This document shows, piece after piece, positions 1 to 8,050 of a DNA stretch of 64,000 bases; the stretch's first letter is position 1; every line of letters begins with the position of its first letter. The DNA is from JBMOKT01 sp049323895 (GTDB lineage: Bacteria; Bacillota; Peptococcia; Peptococcales; BICA1-8). The notes under the pieces are model-generated. The model worked only from the letters and a program-made list of their open reading frames with translations, had not been told where the DNA came from and ran no database searches. The stretch covers positions 1 through 64,000 of the forward strand of contig JBMOKT010000026.1 in assembly GCA_049323895.1 (NCBI GenBank), written 5' to 3'. A program made the translations under genes and the position numbers.

Positions 1-646
1 TAATATAGTCGGGACCATTATCTCTCCCTAATTTTTCCCTTAGTTTCTTAACATGGGTATCCACAGTCCTTAAATCCCCAAAATAGTCATATCCCCAAAC
101 ATTCTCTAATATTTGTTCACGGGTATAAACTCGCCCTGGACTTTTGGCTAAATAATATAGCAATTCAAACTCTTTGGGTGTTAAAACAACCTCATTATCA
201 TCAATTTTAGCCATTCGTGCCATTTTATCAATTGTTAAGCGGGGAAACTTGATTATGTTTTGTTCATTAGTATCAACATTAAGTGTTCTTTTCAAAAGAA
301 CCTTTACCCTATGAACCAATTCCCTAGGACTAAATGGCTTAACTACATAATCATCACAACCCAACTCGAAGCCAAGAACACGTTCATATTCCTCGCCTTT
401 TGCCGTTAGCATAATAACAGGCTTATCAGTAAACCTTCGAATTTCCCTAACCAGTCCAAAACCATCTAGTTTAGGCATCATTACATCTACAATAAATAAA
501 TCATACTCTTTTTTTTCTATTTTTGAGAGTGCAGCCTGTCCATCTATAGCTAAATCTATCTCTAATCCTTCTTTTTCAAGATACATAGAAACTAAATCTC
601 TAATACCTTCCTCATCATCTACTACCAAAACTCTTGGCATACCCAT
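1..646 (-). CDS. OmpR/PhoB-family response regulator, C-terminus cut by window edge
   Basis: Cytoplasmic DNA-binding response regulator. The N-terminal receiver domain shows the DDEEG acidic pocket, the phospho-acceptor Asp in VDVMMP, the Thr/Ala-Lys of LTAKG and the Lys of VKPFS. The second half is a winged helix with the LTPKEFELL and RTVDTHVKKLREKLG signatures of OmpR/PhoB proteins. The last roughly 20 residues lie beyond position 1. The start is the ATG at 646 (MGMPRV), preceded by GGAGGTG at 9 nt; a second in-frame ATG lies two codons later. Its partner kinase would lie to the left. The genes that follow share 11-bp-spaced TTCA direct repeats typical of OmpR-family sites, so it may control them (inference). 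The family call is firm; the signal sensed is unknown. Confidence 0.93.
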   Translation of the reverse strand, partial: MGMPRVLVVDDEEGIRDLVSMYLEKEGLEIDLAIDGQAALSKIEKKEYDLFIVDVMMPKLDGFGLVREIRRFTDKPVIMLTAKGEEYERVLGFELGCDDYVVKPFSPRELVHRVKVLLKRTLNVDTNEQNIIKFPRLTIDKMARMAKIDDNEVVLTPKEFELLYYLAKSPGRVYTREQILENVWGYDYFGDLRTVDTHVKKLREKLGRDNGPDYI

Positions 647-697
647 CTTATCTAACACCTCCAGAAACCTGAAATAACACAACTCTCGCAATTAATA

Positions 698-937
698 CTA
701 TTTTAACAGAATTTGCTTCTTTTGTTCATATTCTTCTTCACTTAACTCGCCATTAGCAAAACGTTTCTTTAATATCTCTAATGGCCTATTATCATTGACA
801 AATCCCTTTTTACCAGACTGCTGCCCTCTAAATAAACTTATTAGACCATATATAGCTAAACCTATTCCTATAATGATCACAGCCCACCATAAAAGCATTC
901 CAAACCCCATTCCATATCCATATCCCCAATGCATCAT
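698..937 (-). CDS. SHOCT-domain small membrane protein (copy 1)
   Basis: A 79-residue protein. A Met/Gly/Tyr-rich N-terminus (MMHWGYGYGMGFGM) runs into one membrane helix (about residues 15-37), then a basic linker and a C-terminal SHOCT motif (LKKRFANGELSEEEYEQKK). SHOCT domains are short oligomerisation or membrane-associated modules of unknown specific role. The start is the ATG at 937, 6 nt after GAGGTG; the upstream GTG has no room for a ribosome site. It is a clear paralogue of 2220-2429, and the two share promoter sequence as well as coding sequence. Its place among copper genes suggests envelope metal stress, but that is inference. Confidence 0.85.
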   Translation of the reverse strand: MMHWGYGYGMGFGMLLWWAVIIIGIGLAIYGLISLFRGQQSGKKGFVNDNRPLEILKKRFANGELSEEEYEQKKQILLK

Positions 938-1008
938 GTTTAACACCTCATTTTTAATTGATTTACAATTAATATAAGATATATTCTTGTTATCGCTATG
1001 GATAATCT

Positions 1009-1028
1009 GTGAAATTTCTATGAACTTT
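1009..1028 (-). promoter_or_regulatory. 11-bp direct-repeat box upstream of SHOCT copy 1
   Basis: Read on the minus strand, two TTCA elements (AGTTCAT and TTTCAC) are spaced exactly 11 bp apart, about 70 bp upstream of the start at 937. An 11-bp period is typical of OmpR/PhoB-family dimer sites. The downstream TATCCATAGC block and spacing are nearly identical to those of the paralogue's promoter at 2500-2519. Confidence 0.5.
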
Positions 1029-1061
1029 AGATTGTAAGATAGTACGATATTGTCTTCTTAT

Positions 1062-1112
1062 AAAAAAAGATCCAAACCTCCCCGATTTAACTTTACAAGG
1101 TGGTTTGGGATC
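1062..1112 (-). terminator. Rho-independent terminator after the Met-rich lipoprotein gene
   Basis: On the minus strand, GATCCCAAACC pairs imperfectly with GGTTTGGATC across a loop of about 20 nt and is followed at once by TTTTTTTATA. It sits 74 bp past the stop of the 1186-1704 gene. Confidence 0.8.
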
Positions 1113-1185
1113 TCTTAGGTAAAACTTTAAAGTTAAGACAATGCCTTATTATTTATTGTTTCACTTTTATATAACAACCACACAT

Positions 1186-1704
1186 TTAATTCGTTACTTT
1201 TAACCCTGAAATTACATTCATCATCTGTGGGTCTTCCATAATCTTGATCATTGTATCCTGTAGCTCAGGATCAGACATAATTTTTAACATATCATCATAA
1301 ACTTGTTCACTACCCATAATTTCGATCATTTGTCCTTGCATATTTGGACTTGACATCATATCCTTCATAAATTCTACCATCTTACTGTCACTCATGATTT
1401 TTATCATATCCTGCTGAACTGCCTCATCATTCATTATCTCAATCATTTGAGCCTGCATTTCCGGAGTATGCATCATTTCAATCATCATGGGTCGTAAATC
1501 GGGAGATGACATTATTTTCATCATAGCTTGTCTATTATCTGTTGCTGACATCATTTCAACCATACCTTGAGGATTTTGATTCATATATTCATTCATATTT
1601 TGAGGATTCATCATCATATTTTGGTTTTGGTTTGCCTTACTGCAACCTGTTAATAAGACGCCTAAAGCTAAAATCGCTACTAACAAAAAAATATATTTTT
1701 TCAT
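1186..1704 (-). CDS. Met-rich repeat lipoprotein (GerD-like repeat pattern)
   Basis: A 172-residue exported lipoprotein. Residues 1-21 form a signal peptide with lipobox LLTGC. The rest is a low-complexity Asn/Gln/Met stretch followed by about seven degenerate 16-residue helical repeats of the type IMSDPELQDTMIKIM. I count 34 Met in 172 residues. The repeat pattern (DPEM...MMEI) recalls the C-terminal half of the spore germination lipoprotein GerD, but the Met content is far higher. Met-rich exported proteins often bind Cu(I) or Ag(I). With copA and copZ close by, an extracytoplasmic copper-buffering role is plausible but unproven. The ribosome site AAGGTGGAG lies 5 nt before the ATG. No enzyme motif is visible. 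Confidence 0.85.
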   Translation of the reverse strand: MKKYIFLLVAILALGVLLTGCSKANQNQNMMMNPQNMNEYMNQNPQGMVEMMSATDNRQAMMKIMSSPDLRPMMIEMMHTPEMQAQMIEIMNDEAVQQDMIKIMSDSKMVEFMKDMMSSPNMQGQMIEIMGSEQVYDDMLKIMSDPELQDTMIKIMEDPQMMNVISGLKVTN

Positions 1705-1801
1705 TTTTTCTCCACCTTTTTTATATTTTTATGTATTTGGCTCAACTATTACGATAGTGTTTTCCACTCACTCCCCCCTCTGTTATTAAGTTAACTTTAA
1801 A

Positions 1802-2053
1802 CTAAAATTTTGACATATCTTTGTAATAAATATGAACTTTCTGTGACTTTTTTAAAAAAACGTTACCTGTAGCAATATACGCAATGTATTCAGACATTTC
1901 CCCTATTAATAGTACATGTACATCTCCTAAAGCACTTTGACCCTTTGGTTTTAGTTGTTTGAGGTATTCTAAAATTTCCTCCTATTGATTATTATCTACC
2001 AGAATTAAAACAGCATTCAGCGGAGGGGCTAATAAACTTGTGGCTGTAACAGC
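1802..2053 (-). pseudogene. Possible degraded coding remnant with in-frame stop
   Basis: The minus-strand frame reads as protein-like sequence (ATSLLAPPLNAVLILVD, then after a UAG LEYLKQLKPKGQSALGD and EMSEYIAYIATG) for 84 codons. It is interrupted by one UAG, has an upstream UGA and has no usable start. I do not recognise the family. The 3' part overlaps the putative regulatory box at 1832-1850, so it may be a chance open frame. The rest of the 1705-2219 gap holds no other recognisable gene. Confidence 0.3.
1832..1850 (-). promoter_or_regulatory. 11-bp direct-repeat box upstream of the Met-rich lipoprotein
   Basis: The minus strand carries GTCA and TTCA cores 11 bp apart (AGTCAC...AGTTCAT), about 130 bp upstream of the start at 1704. 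It is the same pattern as at 1009 and 2500, but with one mismatch in the first half-site. Confidence 0.4.
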
Positions 2054-2135
2054 TCAAAAAGAATAATACTTCCTCTTAGCAAACCGAAATATATATTCGT
2101 GGCATTTTTTAATGATAGTTCACTTTTTGATTGAA

Positions 2136-2174
2136 ACAAAAAGACGCTACCGGATTATTTCCGAATAGCGTCTT
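2136..2174 (-). terminator. Terminator after SHOCT copy 2
   Basis: A long stem, AAGACGCTA with TAGCGTCTT, extends inward through CGGA/TCCG pairs to a short loop. On the minus strand it is followed by TTTTTG. It lies 46 bp after the stop of 2220-2429. Confidence 0.85.
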
Positions 2175-2219
2175 GTTTCTTTAGAATTCTCCTTTTTAAG
2201 ACAATTATTGTTAAATAAG

Positions 2220-2429
2220 TCATTTCAGCAAAATTTGTTTCTTTTGCTCATATTCTTCTTCAGTTAACTCTCCTTTAGCAAAACGTTCCTTTAATATATC
2301 AGTTGGCTGATTATTTTTAGAAGAACCCTTTTTACCACTACCGAAACTGTATACAACGAAAGCAATTCCTCCGATAATTAAAGACCACCAAAGGATCATA
2401 CCGAAACCCATTCCGATTCCATACATCAT
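2220..2429 (-). CDS. SHOCT-domain small membrane protein (copy 2)
   Basis: A 69-residue paralogue of 698-937. It has an N-terminal MMYGIGMGFGM stretch, one membrane helix (about residues 12-30), a basic Gly/Ser/Lys linker and the SHOCT tail LKERFAKGELTEEEYEQKK. The start is the ATG at 2429 with GAGGTG 6 nt upstream. Both copies keep their own promoter and terminator, so they are separate transcription units and not one operon. Function is unknown beyond probable oligomerisation at the membrane. Confidence 0.85.
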   Translation of the reverse strand: MMYGIGMGFGMILWWSLIIGGIAFVVYSFGSGKKGSSKNNQPTDILKERFAKGELTEEEYEQKKQILLK

Positions 2430-2499
2430 GTTAAACACCTCTTCTTTGTTGATTTATTATTAATATAGAACATATTCTTGTTATAGCTATGGATAATTT

Positions 2500-2519
2500 G
2501 TGAACTTTTCATGAACTTT
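2500..2519 (-). promoter_or_regulatory. 11-bp direct-repeat box upstream of SHOCT copy 2
   Basis: On the minus strand AGTTCAT and AGTTCAC are spaced exactly 11 bp apart. This is the cleanest copy of the repeat in the window. It lies about 71 bp upstream of the ATG, the same distance as in copy 1. Confidence 0.55.
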
Positions 2520-2534
2520 GCCTTGTATAAAAAC

Positions 2535-3176
2535 TTACATGCCTAAAAATTCTTTTTCCCAAACAAATTCCCGCACCGGCAGATCAATAAAATCTTTAAT
2601 AATTAATTTTACATACTTTGTATCCGGGGTGATAAAACCATTATCGGGAAATAGCAAGTAATTTATTACATGATGCCCTCCACCACTGTATATTTCCCAT
2701 TTTGCATCTCCTTGGGGGCTATTACCCTTATCATCAATAAGAGTTGCATATTTACTCAAGTCATACTCATCAAGATTATAGGAATGATTGTCCATTTGCA
2801 CTACAAAGGTTAAGTAGCCTTTCTTTCCTTGTCCTAAAGGATTCGCAAATATAATTCCCATTTGAATATCGCCTTCGTCATTATAACGTTCTAGCTCTCT
2901 GGGATTAAGAGTCCTTTTAGTATTTTTTATAATCTCTTTATTCTGCGCTGTCTTTTGTTCTTCATTTGTTTTTTCTTTTACATTGGCATCTATTTGACCG
3001 ATTTCTTGTTTTTCTACTACTTCAAAATTATTTTCAGTATCATTTTTATTATCATTTATTGCCTGTTCATTTTGTTCTTGAGCTTGCACCTCTTTATCTT
3101 TATTCCTACTACTGCAGCCTACCACTACAAAAGCTAAAACTAAAATTGCCAGCAGAATAATTATCCTTTTTTTCAT
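2535..3176 (-). CDS. Exported lipoprotein with charged linker, function unknown
   Basis: A 213-residue lipoprotein. The signal peptide ends in lipobox VVVGC. It is followed by about 70 residues of Glu/Gln/Asn/Lys-rich, probably disordered linker, then a C-terminal domain of about 115 residues that looks beta-rich (YLTFVVQMDNHSYNL, KWEIYSGGGHHVINY, KYVKLIIKDF). I do not recognise the domain; an immunoglobulin-like or metal-binding beta fold is possible (GGGHH). The start is the ATG at 3176, 9 nt after GGAGG; the ATG at 3185 directly abuts that GGAGG. It follows the permease at 3192 by 15 bp and is probably cotranscribed with it. Confidence 0.8.
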   Translation of the reverse strand: MKKRIIILLAILVLAFVVVGCSSRNKDKEVQAQEQNEQAINDNKNDTENNFEVVEKQEIGQIDANVKEKTNEEQKTAQNKEIIKNTKRTLNPRELERYNDEGDIQMGIIFANPLGQGKKGYLTFVVQMDNHSYNLDEYDLSKYATLIDDKGNSPQGDAKWEIYSGGGHHVINYLLFPDNGFITPDTKYVKLIIKDFIDLPVREFVWEKEFLGM

Positions 3177-3191
3177 GCTTTTCATCCTCCA

Positions 3192-3962
3192 TTAGTTAAA
3201 AATACTAATCCACATCTTTAGGGCAGTTCCGCTTATTAAAAATGCTAAAAAACCTTTTAATAATTTAGCCGGTATGTGCTTACTTACTTTTCCTCCAAAA
3301 TATGCCCCCGGTATAGCACCTATAACAATTGCAGCAGCAAGATTCCATACAATCTGGTCGGTATAAACTTTACCTAAAAAGCCAGCTAAAGAAGAGAAAA
3401 AAACTATTGCCAGTGAGCTTCCAACCGTTATTCTCAAGGGAATGTTTAGAATATAAAGCATTATGGGAACAAGGAGAAAAGCCCCGCCTGCTCCTATCAT
3501 CCCTGCTAGCACCCCAACGATGAAAGTACAAACAACTGCTAATACTTTGTTGAAATTAACCTGCATATTTTCATTTCTATCCTTTTTAGGTATAAACATC
3601 ATTACTGCTGCTATAAGGGCAAGTGCAGCAAATATTTGTTGCATTACAGATTCAGTAACATATTTTGATGTCAATCCCCCAATAAATGAGGCTAGTATTA
3701 TAGTTGTACCCATCCACTTTACTAGCTCTTTGTCTATATAATTATTTGCTCTGTGTACAAGGGCAGCCGTTCCCGTGGCAATTAAGACCTGTACAATTGT
3801 CATTCCTGCTACAGTCTGCATGCTTAATTGTTCAAATCCTAAAATAGGAGGAACAAAGTATAATAATGGAACCATTATTATTGCTCCACCAATCCCTGCC
3901 ATTCCTGCAATAAAGGCACCCAGAAAGCCCAGTACTACTACTACCGATACTATATTTATCAA
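3192..3962 (-). CDS. TauE/SafE-family membrane permease
   Basis: A 256-residue integral membrane protein with about eight helices arranged as two homologous halves. Each half starts with a Gly-rich motif (GFLGAFIAGMAGIGGAIIMVP and GVLAGMIGAGGAFLLVP), the hallmark of the TauE/SafE (DUF81) family. Members export sulfite, sulfoacetate or other small anions; the substrate here cannot be read from sequence. The start is a TTG at 3962, 7 nt after an AGGGTGA ribosome site. It is divergent from the lgt-like gene and upstream of the lipoprotein at 2535-3176. Confidence 0.9.
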   Translation of the reverse strand: MINIVSVVVVLGFLGAFIAGMAGIGGAIIMVPLLYFVPPILGFEQLSMQTVAGMTIVQVLIATGTAALVHRANNYIDKELVKWMGTTIILASFIGGLTSKYVTESVMQQIFAALALIAAVMMFIPKKDRNENMQVNFNKVLAVVCTFIVGVLAGMIGAGGAFLLVPIMLYILNIPLRITVGSSLAIVFFSSLAGFLGKVYTDQIVWNLAAAIVIGAIPGAYFGGKVSKHIPAKLLKGFLAFLISGTALKMWISIFN

Positions 3963-4100
3963 ACACTAATCACCCTCTCCCTTCCCGCCGATGTTTTACT
4001 GAATATATGAATTATATAGTGCTAATTTGTTTAAGTTTTGAACTAATTTTGTGTAAATTGTGAACTTATAAGCTAAATTTGTCCTAATTGGCAACAATTT

Positions 4101-4118
4101 GTGTAGAATTTGTGAAGT
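4101..4118 (-). promoter_or_regulatory. Candidate 11-bp repeat box upstream of the TauE-type permease
   Basis: On the minus strand, CTTCAC and CTACAC cores are 11 bp apart, with a further GTTCAC at about 4060. It is degenerate relative to the boxes at 2500 and 8818. The rest of the 3963-4265 gap includes a GTTAAGG-rich low-complexity run at 4180-4218. Confidence 0.3.
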
Positions 4119-4265
4119 CTATTCCTTTTAATTTTTTAGTCTTGTAGAATGGGAAAAACAGCTGATTTTAGCTCTCGCTTCGCTGGGTTAAGGTTAAGGC
4201 TAAGATTGAGTTAAGGTTTCAAATTATTTCGTTTTACAGATTTCTAATATTATGGGAGGTAAATC

Positions 4266-5099
4266 ATGAAGACACTGTTTTCTGTAGGTCCTTTTTCTAT
4301 TCACTTCTTTGGGGTAATGATTGCGCTAGGGATACTAATTGGTTATTTTGTGGCCCTTAAAGAGGGTAAAAGAAAAGGATTAGATGAAGAAATATTGTCA
4401 AATTTAGTTCTATATACCATATTAAGCGGAATTATTGGAGCAAGATTGGGCTATATTGCCTTTTATGATCCCTTATACTATTTGGCCAACCCGATAGAAA
4501 TCTTTTTTATTAATTCCGGTGGATTGTCTATCCACGGAGGGATAATTGGAGGAGTGTTAACGGGGCTGCTTTATGCCAAGGAGAAACGCCTGCAAATTTG
4601 GAAGGCTGCAGATGCGGTAGTTCCAGCATTAATTTTGGGCCAGGCTATCGGAAGAATTGGCTGTGATGTATTTGGTATACCTATGTCTGAGCCTTTCTTC
4701 TGGGGAATAAAGATTAATAGCTCGGTTCTCCATCCTGCCCAGGTCTATGAATTTACACTAGATTATATACTTTTTGGTTACCTATGGTTAAGGCGTATAA
4801 ATATTAAATATGACGGTCAGCTCTTAGTTAACTATTTATTGTTCTTCCCTGTAATAAGAAGTTTAGTAGAGCTATTTAGGGATAATCCTACAGTATGGGG
4901 ATTTTTGAGTGTATCTCACCTTCTAAGTATTGCACTTTTTGCTGCAGGCTTAATTTTAAGACAATATTTAATAAAGCATCAATCCCTTGATATTAAAGCT
5001 GAGGAACCCATATCAATCAAGCAAATAACTCAAGTAGTTATAATAGTATTTCTATCCATTATTTCCTCTTTGGCAATATTCTATTTGGTTCAGGGGTAA
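4266..5099 (+). CDS. lgt: Divergent prolipoprotein diacylglyceryl transferase (Lgt-like)
   Basis: A 277-residue membrane protein with about seven helices. Lgt transfers diacylglycerol from phosphatidylglycerol to the lipobox Cys of prolipoproteins. Visible signatures: the HGG motif at about residue 90 and GRIG at about 129-132. The segment after GRIG reads CDVFGIPM where canonical Lgt has NF.N.E, so the usual Asn and Glu of the signature are replaced. This points to a paralogue with altered activity, or to a divergent Lgt subgroup. The ribosome site TGGGAGG lies 7 nt before the ATG. It is followed after 16 bp by the spermidine-synthase-like gene and is probably cotranscribed with it. Confidence 0.85.
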   Translation: MKTLFSVGPFSIHFFGVMIALGILIGYFVALKEGKRKGLDEEILSNLVLYTILSGIIGARLGYIAFYDPLYYLANPIEIFFINSGGLSIHGGIIGGVLTGLLYAKEKRLQIWKAADAVVPALILGQAIGRIGCDVFGIPMSEPFFWGIKINSSVLHPAQVYEFTLDYILFGYLWLRRINIKYDGQLLVNYLLFFPVIRSLVELFRDNPTVWGFLSVSHLLSIALFAAGLILRQYLIKHQSLDIKAEEPISIKQITQVVIIVFLSIISSLAIFYLVQG

Positions 5100-5115
5100 A
5101 AGGAGGAACTATAAA

Positions 5116-7341
5116 TTGAAAAAAACAATACTATTGGCTGTATTTTTAATATCATTATCCTTATTCATGTTTGAAATCACTCTTACCAGATTATTTTCTG
5201 CACTAATGTTTTACCATTTTGTTTTCCTGGCGGTATCCATTGCTATATTATCTTTAGGATTAGGCGGTATCTGGGTCTACAAAATCAGAACTGGTAATAG
5301 AGAGATCTATGGCTTTAATAAGTATAATATTTTGGAAAGAAGCTCATTATTATTTGGATTAAGTACTATTGCAGTAACCTTGGTTATTTATAAAACTCCA
5401 TTTTTCTCAACAGCTTTTCTGATATATCTCTTGTTAGGTGCAGTACCTTTTATTTTAGGTGGTATGTTTCTATCTGAAGCCTTTTATAGATTCCCAGATA
5501 AAAGTCTTCTAATATATTTTGCAGATCTGGTTGGCTCAGGAATTGGAAGTATATTGATTATTAAGCTGTTAGACAGTTTCAGCCCTCTAACTTCAGTATT
5601 ACTTTTGTCAATGATAGGTTTTACCGCTTTCCTTTTAATTTCATCAAAGGATAAATTATTATTAAAAACCTTTGGAATATTAACACTTTTAGCTCTGACC
5701 ATTATCTCAGGTCAATATATAGATAATGTGATAGCTGACTTTACAGCATATTCCGGTGGTGCCAAAACTCTGAGCGCATTAAAAAATCCCAAGTCAGTAT
5801 TTACTACTTGGAACTCCTTTGCCAGAACAGATGTTATCGAAACTACTGATAGAAGGGAAAAATTAGTTTTAGTTGACGGAAGTGCAGTCTCTAAAATGAT
5901 GCCCTTTAATGGTGATCTAAAAAGTCTAAATTATCTTCAACAAGAAATTGGCTATCTGGCATTTACCCAGGGTATTAATACCAATGCTCTTCTAATCGGA
6001 CCAGGCGGTGGAATGGATTTATTATTAGCCCGTTATGCAGGTATAGAAGATATTACTGCCGTTGAAATCAATAAGGGCACTATTGAAGCGGCACGGAAGT
6101 ATGCCGATTTTAACGGTAATATCTATGATTTGCCGGGAACTAAGACCCTTGTCGAGGATGGCAGAAGCTTTATATCAACTGATACAAGTAAATATGACGT
6201 CATTTATCTTTCTATGGTCATGACACAAGCCTCAGAAACCCTAGGTTATGCACTTTCTGAGAATTACATTTATACCAAGGAAGCCTTTAGTCAATACCTT
6301 AACCATTTAAAACCTAATGGCAGACTGGCTCTTGTTCTTCATGGGAAAAATGATTTGCAAAAAGCAGTAATGACAATAATTAGTACTTTAGAGAAGAATG
6401 GATTATCTAGAGAAGATGCTATTAATTCAATAGCATATATAAGCAGTAATAGTGCAGATGTTGAACACCATTCAGGAGTTTATTATCCTCTTCTGATAGT
6501 AAAAAATGCCCCCTTTACTGAAGAGGAATCTATAGAATTGAAAGCTATGGCTGCTTTAGGTAAGCACGATATTCTTCATCTACCCTATCTTCAGAGTGAC
6601 CGTTCTTTACTGTTGAGAGACATAAGCGACTGGGTCGTTACAGATAATTCACCATTCTTTTATAATTCTATTGGCAAAAAGGTTCCGATTACAATATGGT
6701 TTGTATTTGCAACAGTCTTCTTTTTTGGTGGAAGGGCATTACTTCCTTACCGCACTAAGCTTTTAGGGCAAGATAGTAAGCATTATTCTTACTATTTTAT
6801 CCTGCTAGGTCTAGGATTTATGTTAATTGAAATACCTCTTTTGCAAAAGTTTGTACTGTTTATCGGGCACCCTACACTAACCTTTAGCATAATAATTACC
6901 GTATTATTAACAAGCGGAGGAATTGGCAGCTTACTTGCTTCCCGTTTTAAAAAATTATCACCCATAATTCCAGCTGGTTTCGCAGCAGCATATTCCCTGA
7001 TAATCTCAACTATTCTACCCAAGGTATTTACTTACTGGCAGGGCTATCCACTTGAGTTTAAAATATTAATTACTGTTATTACTTTAGCTCCACTTGGATT
7101 TGCTTTAGGAATACCCTTTCCCTATGGTTTAAGATTGCTTGAAAATAACAATTATAAGGAGCTTATTCCATTAATGTGGGGAATAAACGGTTGGACATCT
7201 GTTTTGGGTTCTATTTTAGCCTTAATGATTGCGATGGTCTTTGGCTATAGCTGGTCCCTCCTATTAGGCAGCCTTATGTATTTATTGTTTATTATTAATT
7301 ATTTAAATTTCACAAAAACTTCAAGCTTTAATAAAAATTAA
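5116..7341 (+). CDS. Membrane-bound spermidine-synthase-like protein
   Basis: A 741-residue protein in three parts: about six N-terminal helices (residues 1-205), a soluble Rossmann-type spermidine-synthase-like domain (about 210-510) with the nucleotide loop LLIGPGGGMD and acidic VEIN, and a C-terminal block of about seven helices. Spermidine synthases lack such membrane blocks, so polyamine synthesis should not be assumed; the soluble domain may bind S-adenosylmethionine or a relative. The start is a TTG with AGGAGG at 9 nt. It follows the lgt-like gene by 16 bp and precedes the Cys/His-tail peptide. Confidence 0.85.
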   Translation: MKKTILLAVFLISLSLFMFEITLTRLFSALMFYHFVFLAVSIAILSLGLGGIWVYKIRTGNREIYGFNKYNILERSSLLFGLSTIAVTLVIYKTPFFSTAFLIYLLLGAVPFILGGMFLSEAFYRFPDKSLLIYFADLVGSGIGSILIIKLLDSFSPLTSVLLLSMIGFTAFLLISSKDKLLLKTFGILTLLALTIISGQYIDNVIADFTAYSGGAKTLSALKNPKSVFTTWNSFARTDVIETTDRREKLVLVDGSAVSKMMPFNGDLKSLNYLQQEIGYLAFTQGINTNALLIGPGGGMDLLLARYAGIEDITAVEINKGTIEAARKYADFNGNIYDLPGTKTLVEDGRSFISTDTSKYDVIYLSMVMTQASETLGYALSENYIYTKEAFSQYLNHLKPNGRLALVLHGKNDLQKAVMTIISTLEKNGLSREDAINSIAYISSNSADVEHHSGVYYPLLIVKNAPFTEEESIELKAMAALGKHDILHLPYLQSDRSLLLRDISDWVVTDNSPFFYNSIGKKVPITIWFVFATVFFFGGRALLPYRTKLLGQDSKHYSYYFILLGLGFMLIEIPLLQKFVLFIGHPTLTFSIIITVLLTSGGIGSLLASRFKKLSPIIPAGFAAAYSLIISTILPKVFTYWQGYPLEFKILITVITLAPLGFALGIPFPYGLRLLENNNYKELIPLMWGINGWTSVLGSILALMIAMVFGYSWSLLLGSLMYLLFIINYLNFTKTSSFNKN

Positions 7342-7385
7342 TACAAATTTCCTAGATATACTCTTTTTAAAAGGAGGTTGAAATT

Positions 7386-7535
7386 ATGGAATATTTAAAT
7401 AATCTACTGCCGTTTCTCATAGTTGGTGCTCTGTTTTTCTTCATGATGAGAAATGGAGGGTGTTGTGGAGGACACAGTCATCACCAGAACAAAGATAAAG
7501 AAAAAGGTGAAAGTGAGAAGAAGAGTTGTCATTAG
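7386..7535 (+). CDS. 49-residue membrane peptide with Cys/His tail
   Basis: A short frame with a strong ribosome site (AAAGGAGGTTG, 5 nt before the ATG). One N-terminal membrane helix (LLPFLIVGALFFFMM) is followed by GGCCGGHSHH and a Lys/Glu-rich end finishing in SCH. The Cys and His cluster could bind a transition metal. Similar tiny one-helix, Cys/His-tailed proteins accompany copper-handling genes in other Firmicutes (recalled, not searched). It lies 44 bp after the spermidine-synthase-like gene and 41 bp before the NusG-II protein, so it is probably part of the same operon. Confidence 0.75.
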   Translation: MEYLNNLLPFLIVGALFFFMMRNGGCCGGHSHHQNKDKEKGESEKKSCH

Positions 7536-7576
7536 GGACCATTTATTGGCCCTTACTTACTGATGGGTGATGTTTT

Positions 7577-7969
7577 ATGAAAAAAGGTGATGCGTTAATA
7601 ATAGTATTTCTGCTTATTATCTCAGGACTATCTTGGCTTCTTGTAGATAACTTTTGGGAAGAAACTGATTTAAAAAAGTTGGTTATTGAGGTAGATGGTG
7701 CCTACTACGATACTATCGATTTGGAAGAACAACTTTTTCAAATTAAATTTCCAGAAAACAAGTACATTGAGCTTGCAATAAAAGATGGAGAGGTTTGGGT
7801 AAACGATGAGACCGTTTTCTGCCCAAGAAAGATTTGTGTTGAAACAGGCAAAATAAAAGCTGTTGGGCAAAGCATTGTCTGCCTGCCCAACAAAACTGTA
7901 ATTTATATTACATCCCAAGGTGATAATTCTCAAAAAGCTGAACCTATTGTAGATGAGGTTGTATTTTAA
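7577..7969 (+). CDS. NusG domain II-containing exported protein
   Basis: A 130-residue protein with one N-terminal membrane anchor (residues 6-24) and a compact extracytoplasmic beta domain. The segment with VFCPRKICVETG, then GQSIVCLPNK, is the signature of the NusG domain II family, which carries paired Cys and often sits beside flavinylation or electron-transfer genes. No ApbE or Rnf genes are in view here. The start ATG has GGGTGATG upstream. It is the last gene of the lgt-like operon and is followed by a hairpin at 8051-8082. Confidence 0.88.
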   Translation: MKKGDALIIVFLLIISGLSWLLVDNFWEETDLKKLVIEVDGAYYDTIDLEEQLFQIKFPENKYIELAIKDGEVWVNDETVFCPRKICVETGKIKAVGQSIVCLPNKTVIYITSQGDNSQKAEPIVDEVVF

Positions 7970-8050
7970 TAGTTAGCCAAATTGAGTTAGAACTTCATCA
8001 ATTTAACTGATAAACAAATACTCTTAGTTTTTTATTTCGGAATATAATAT

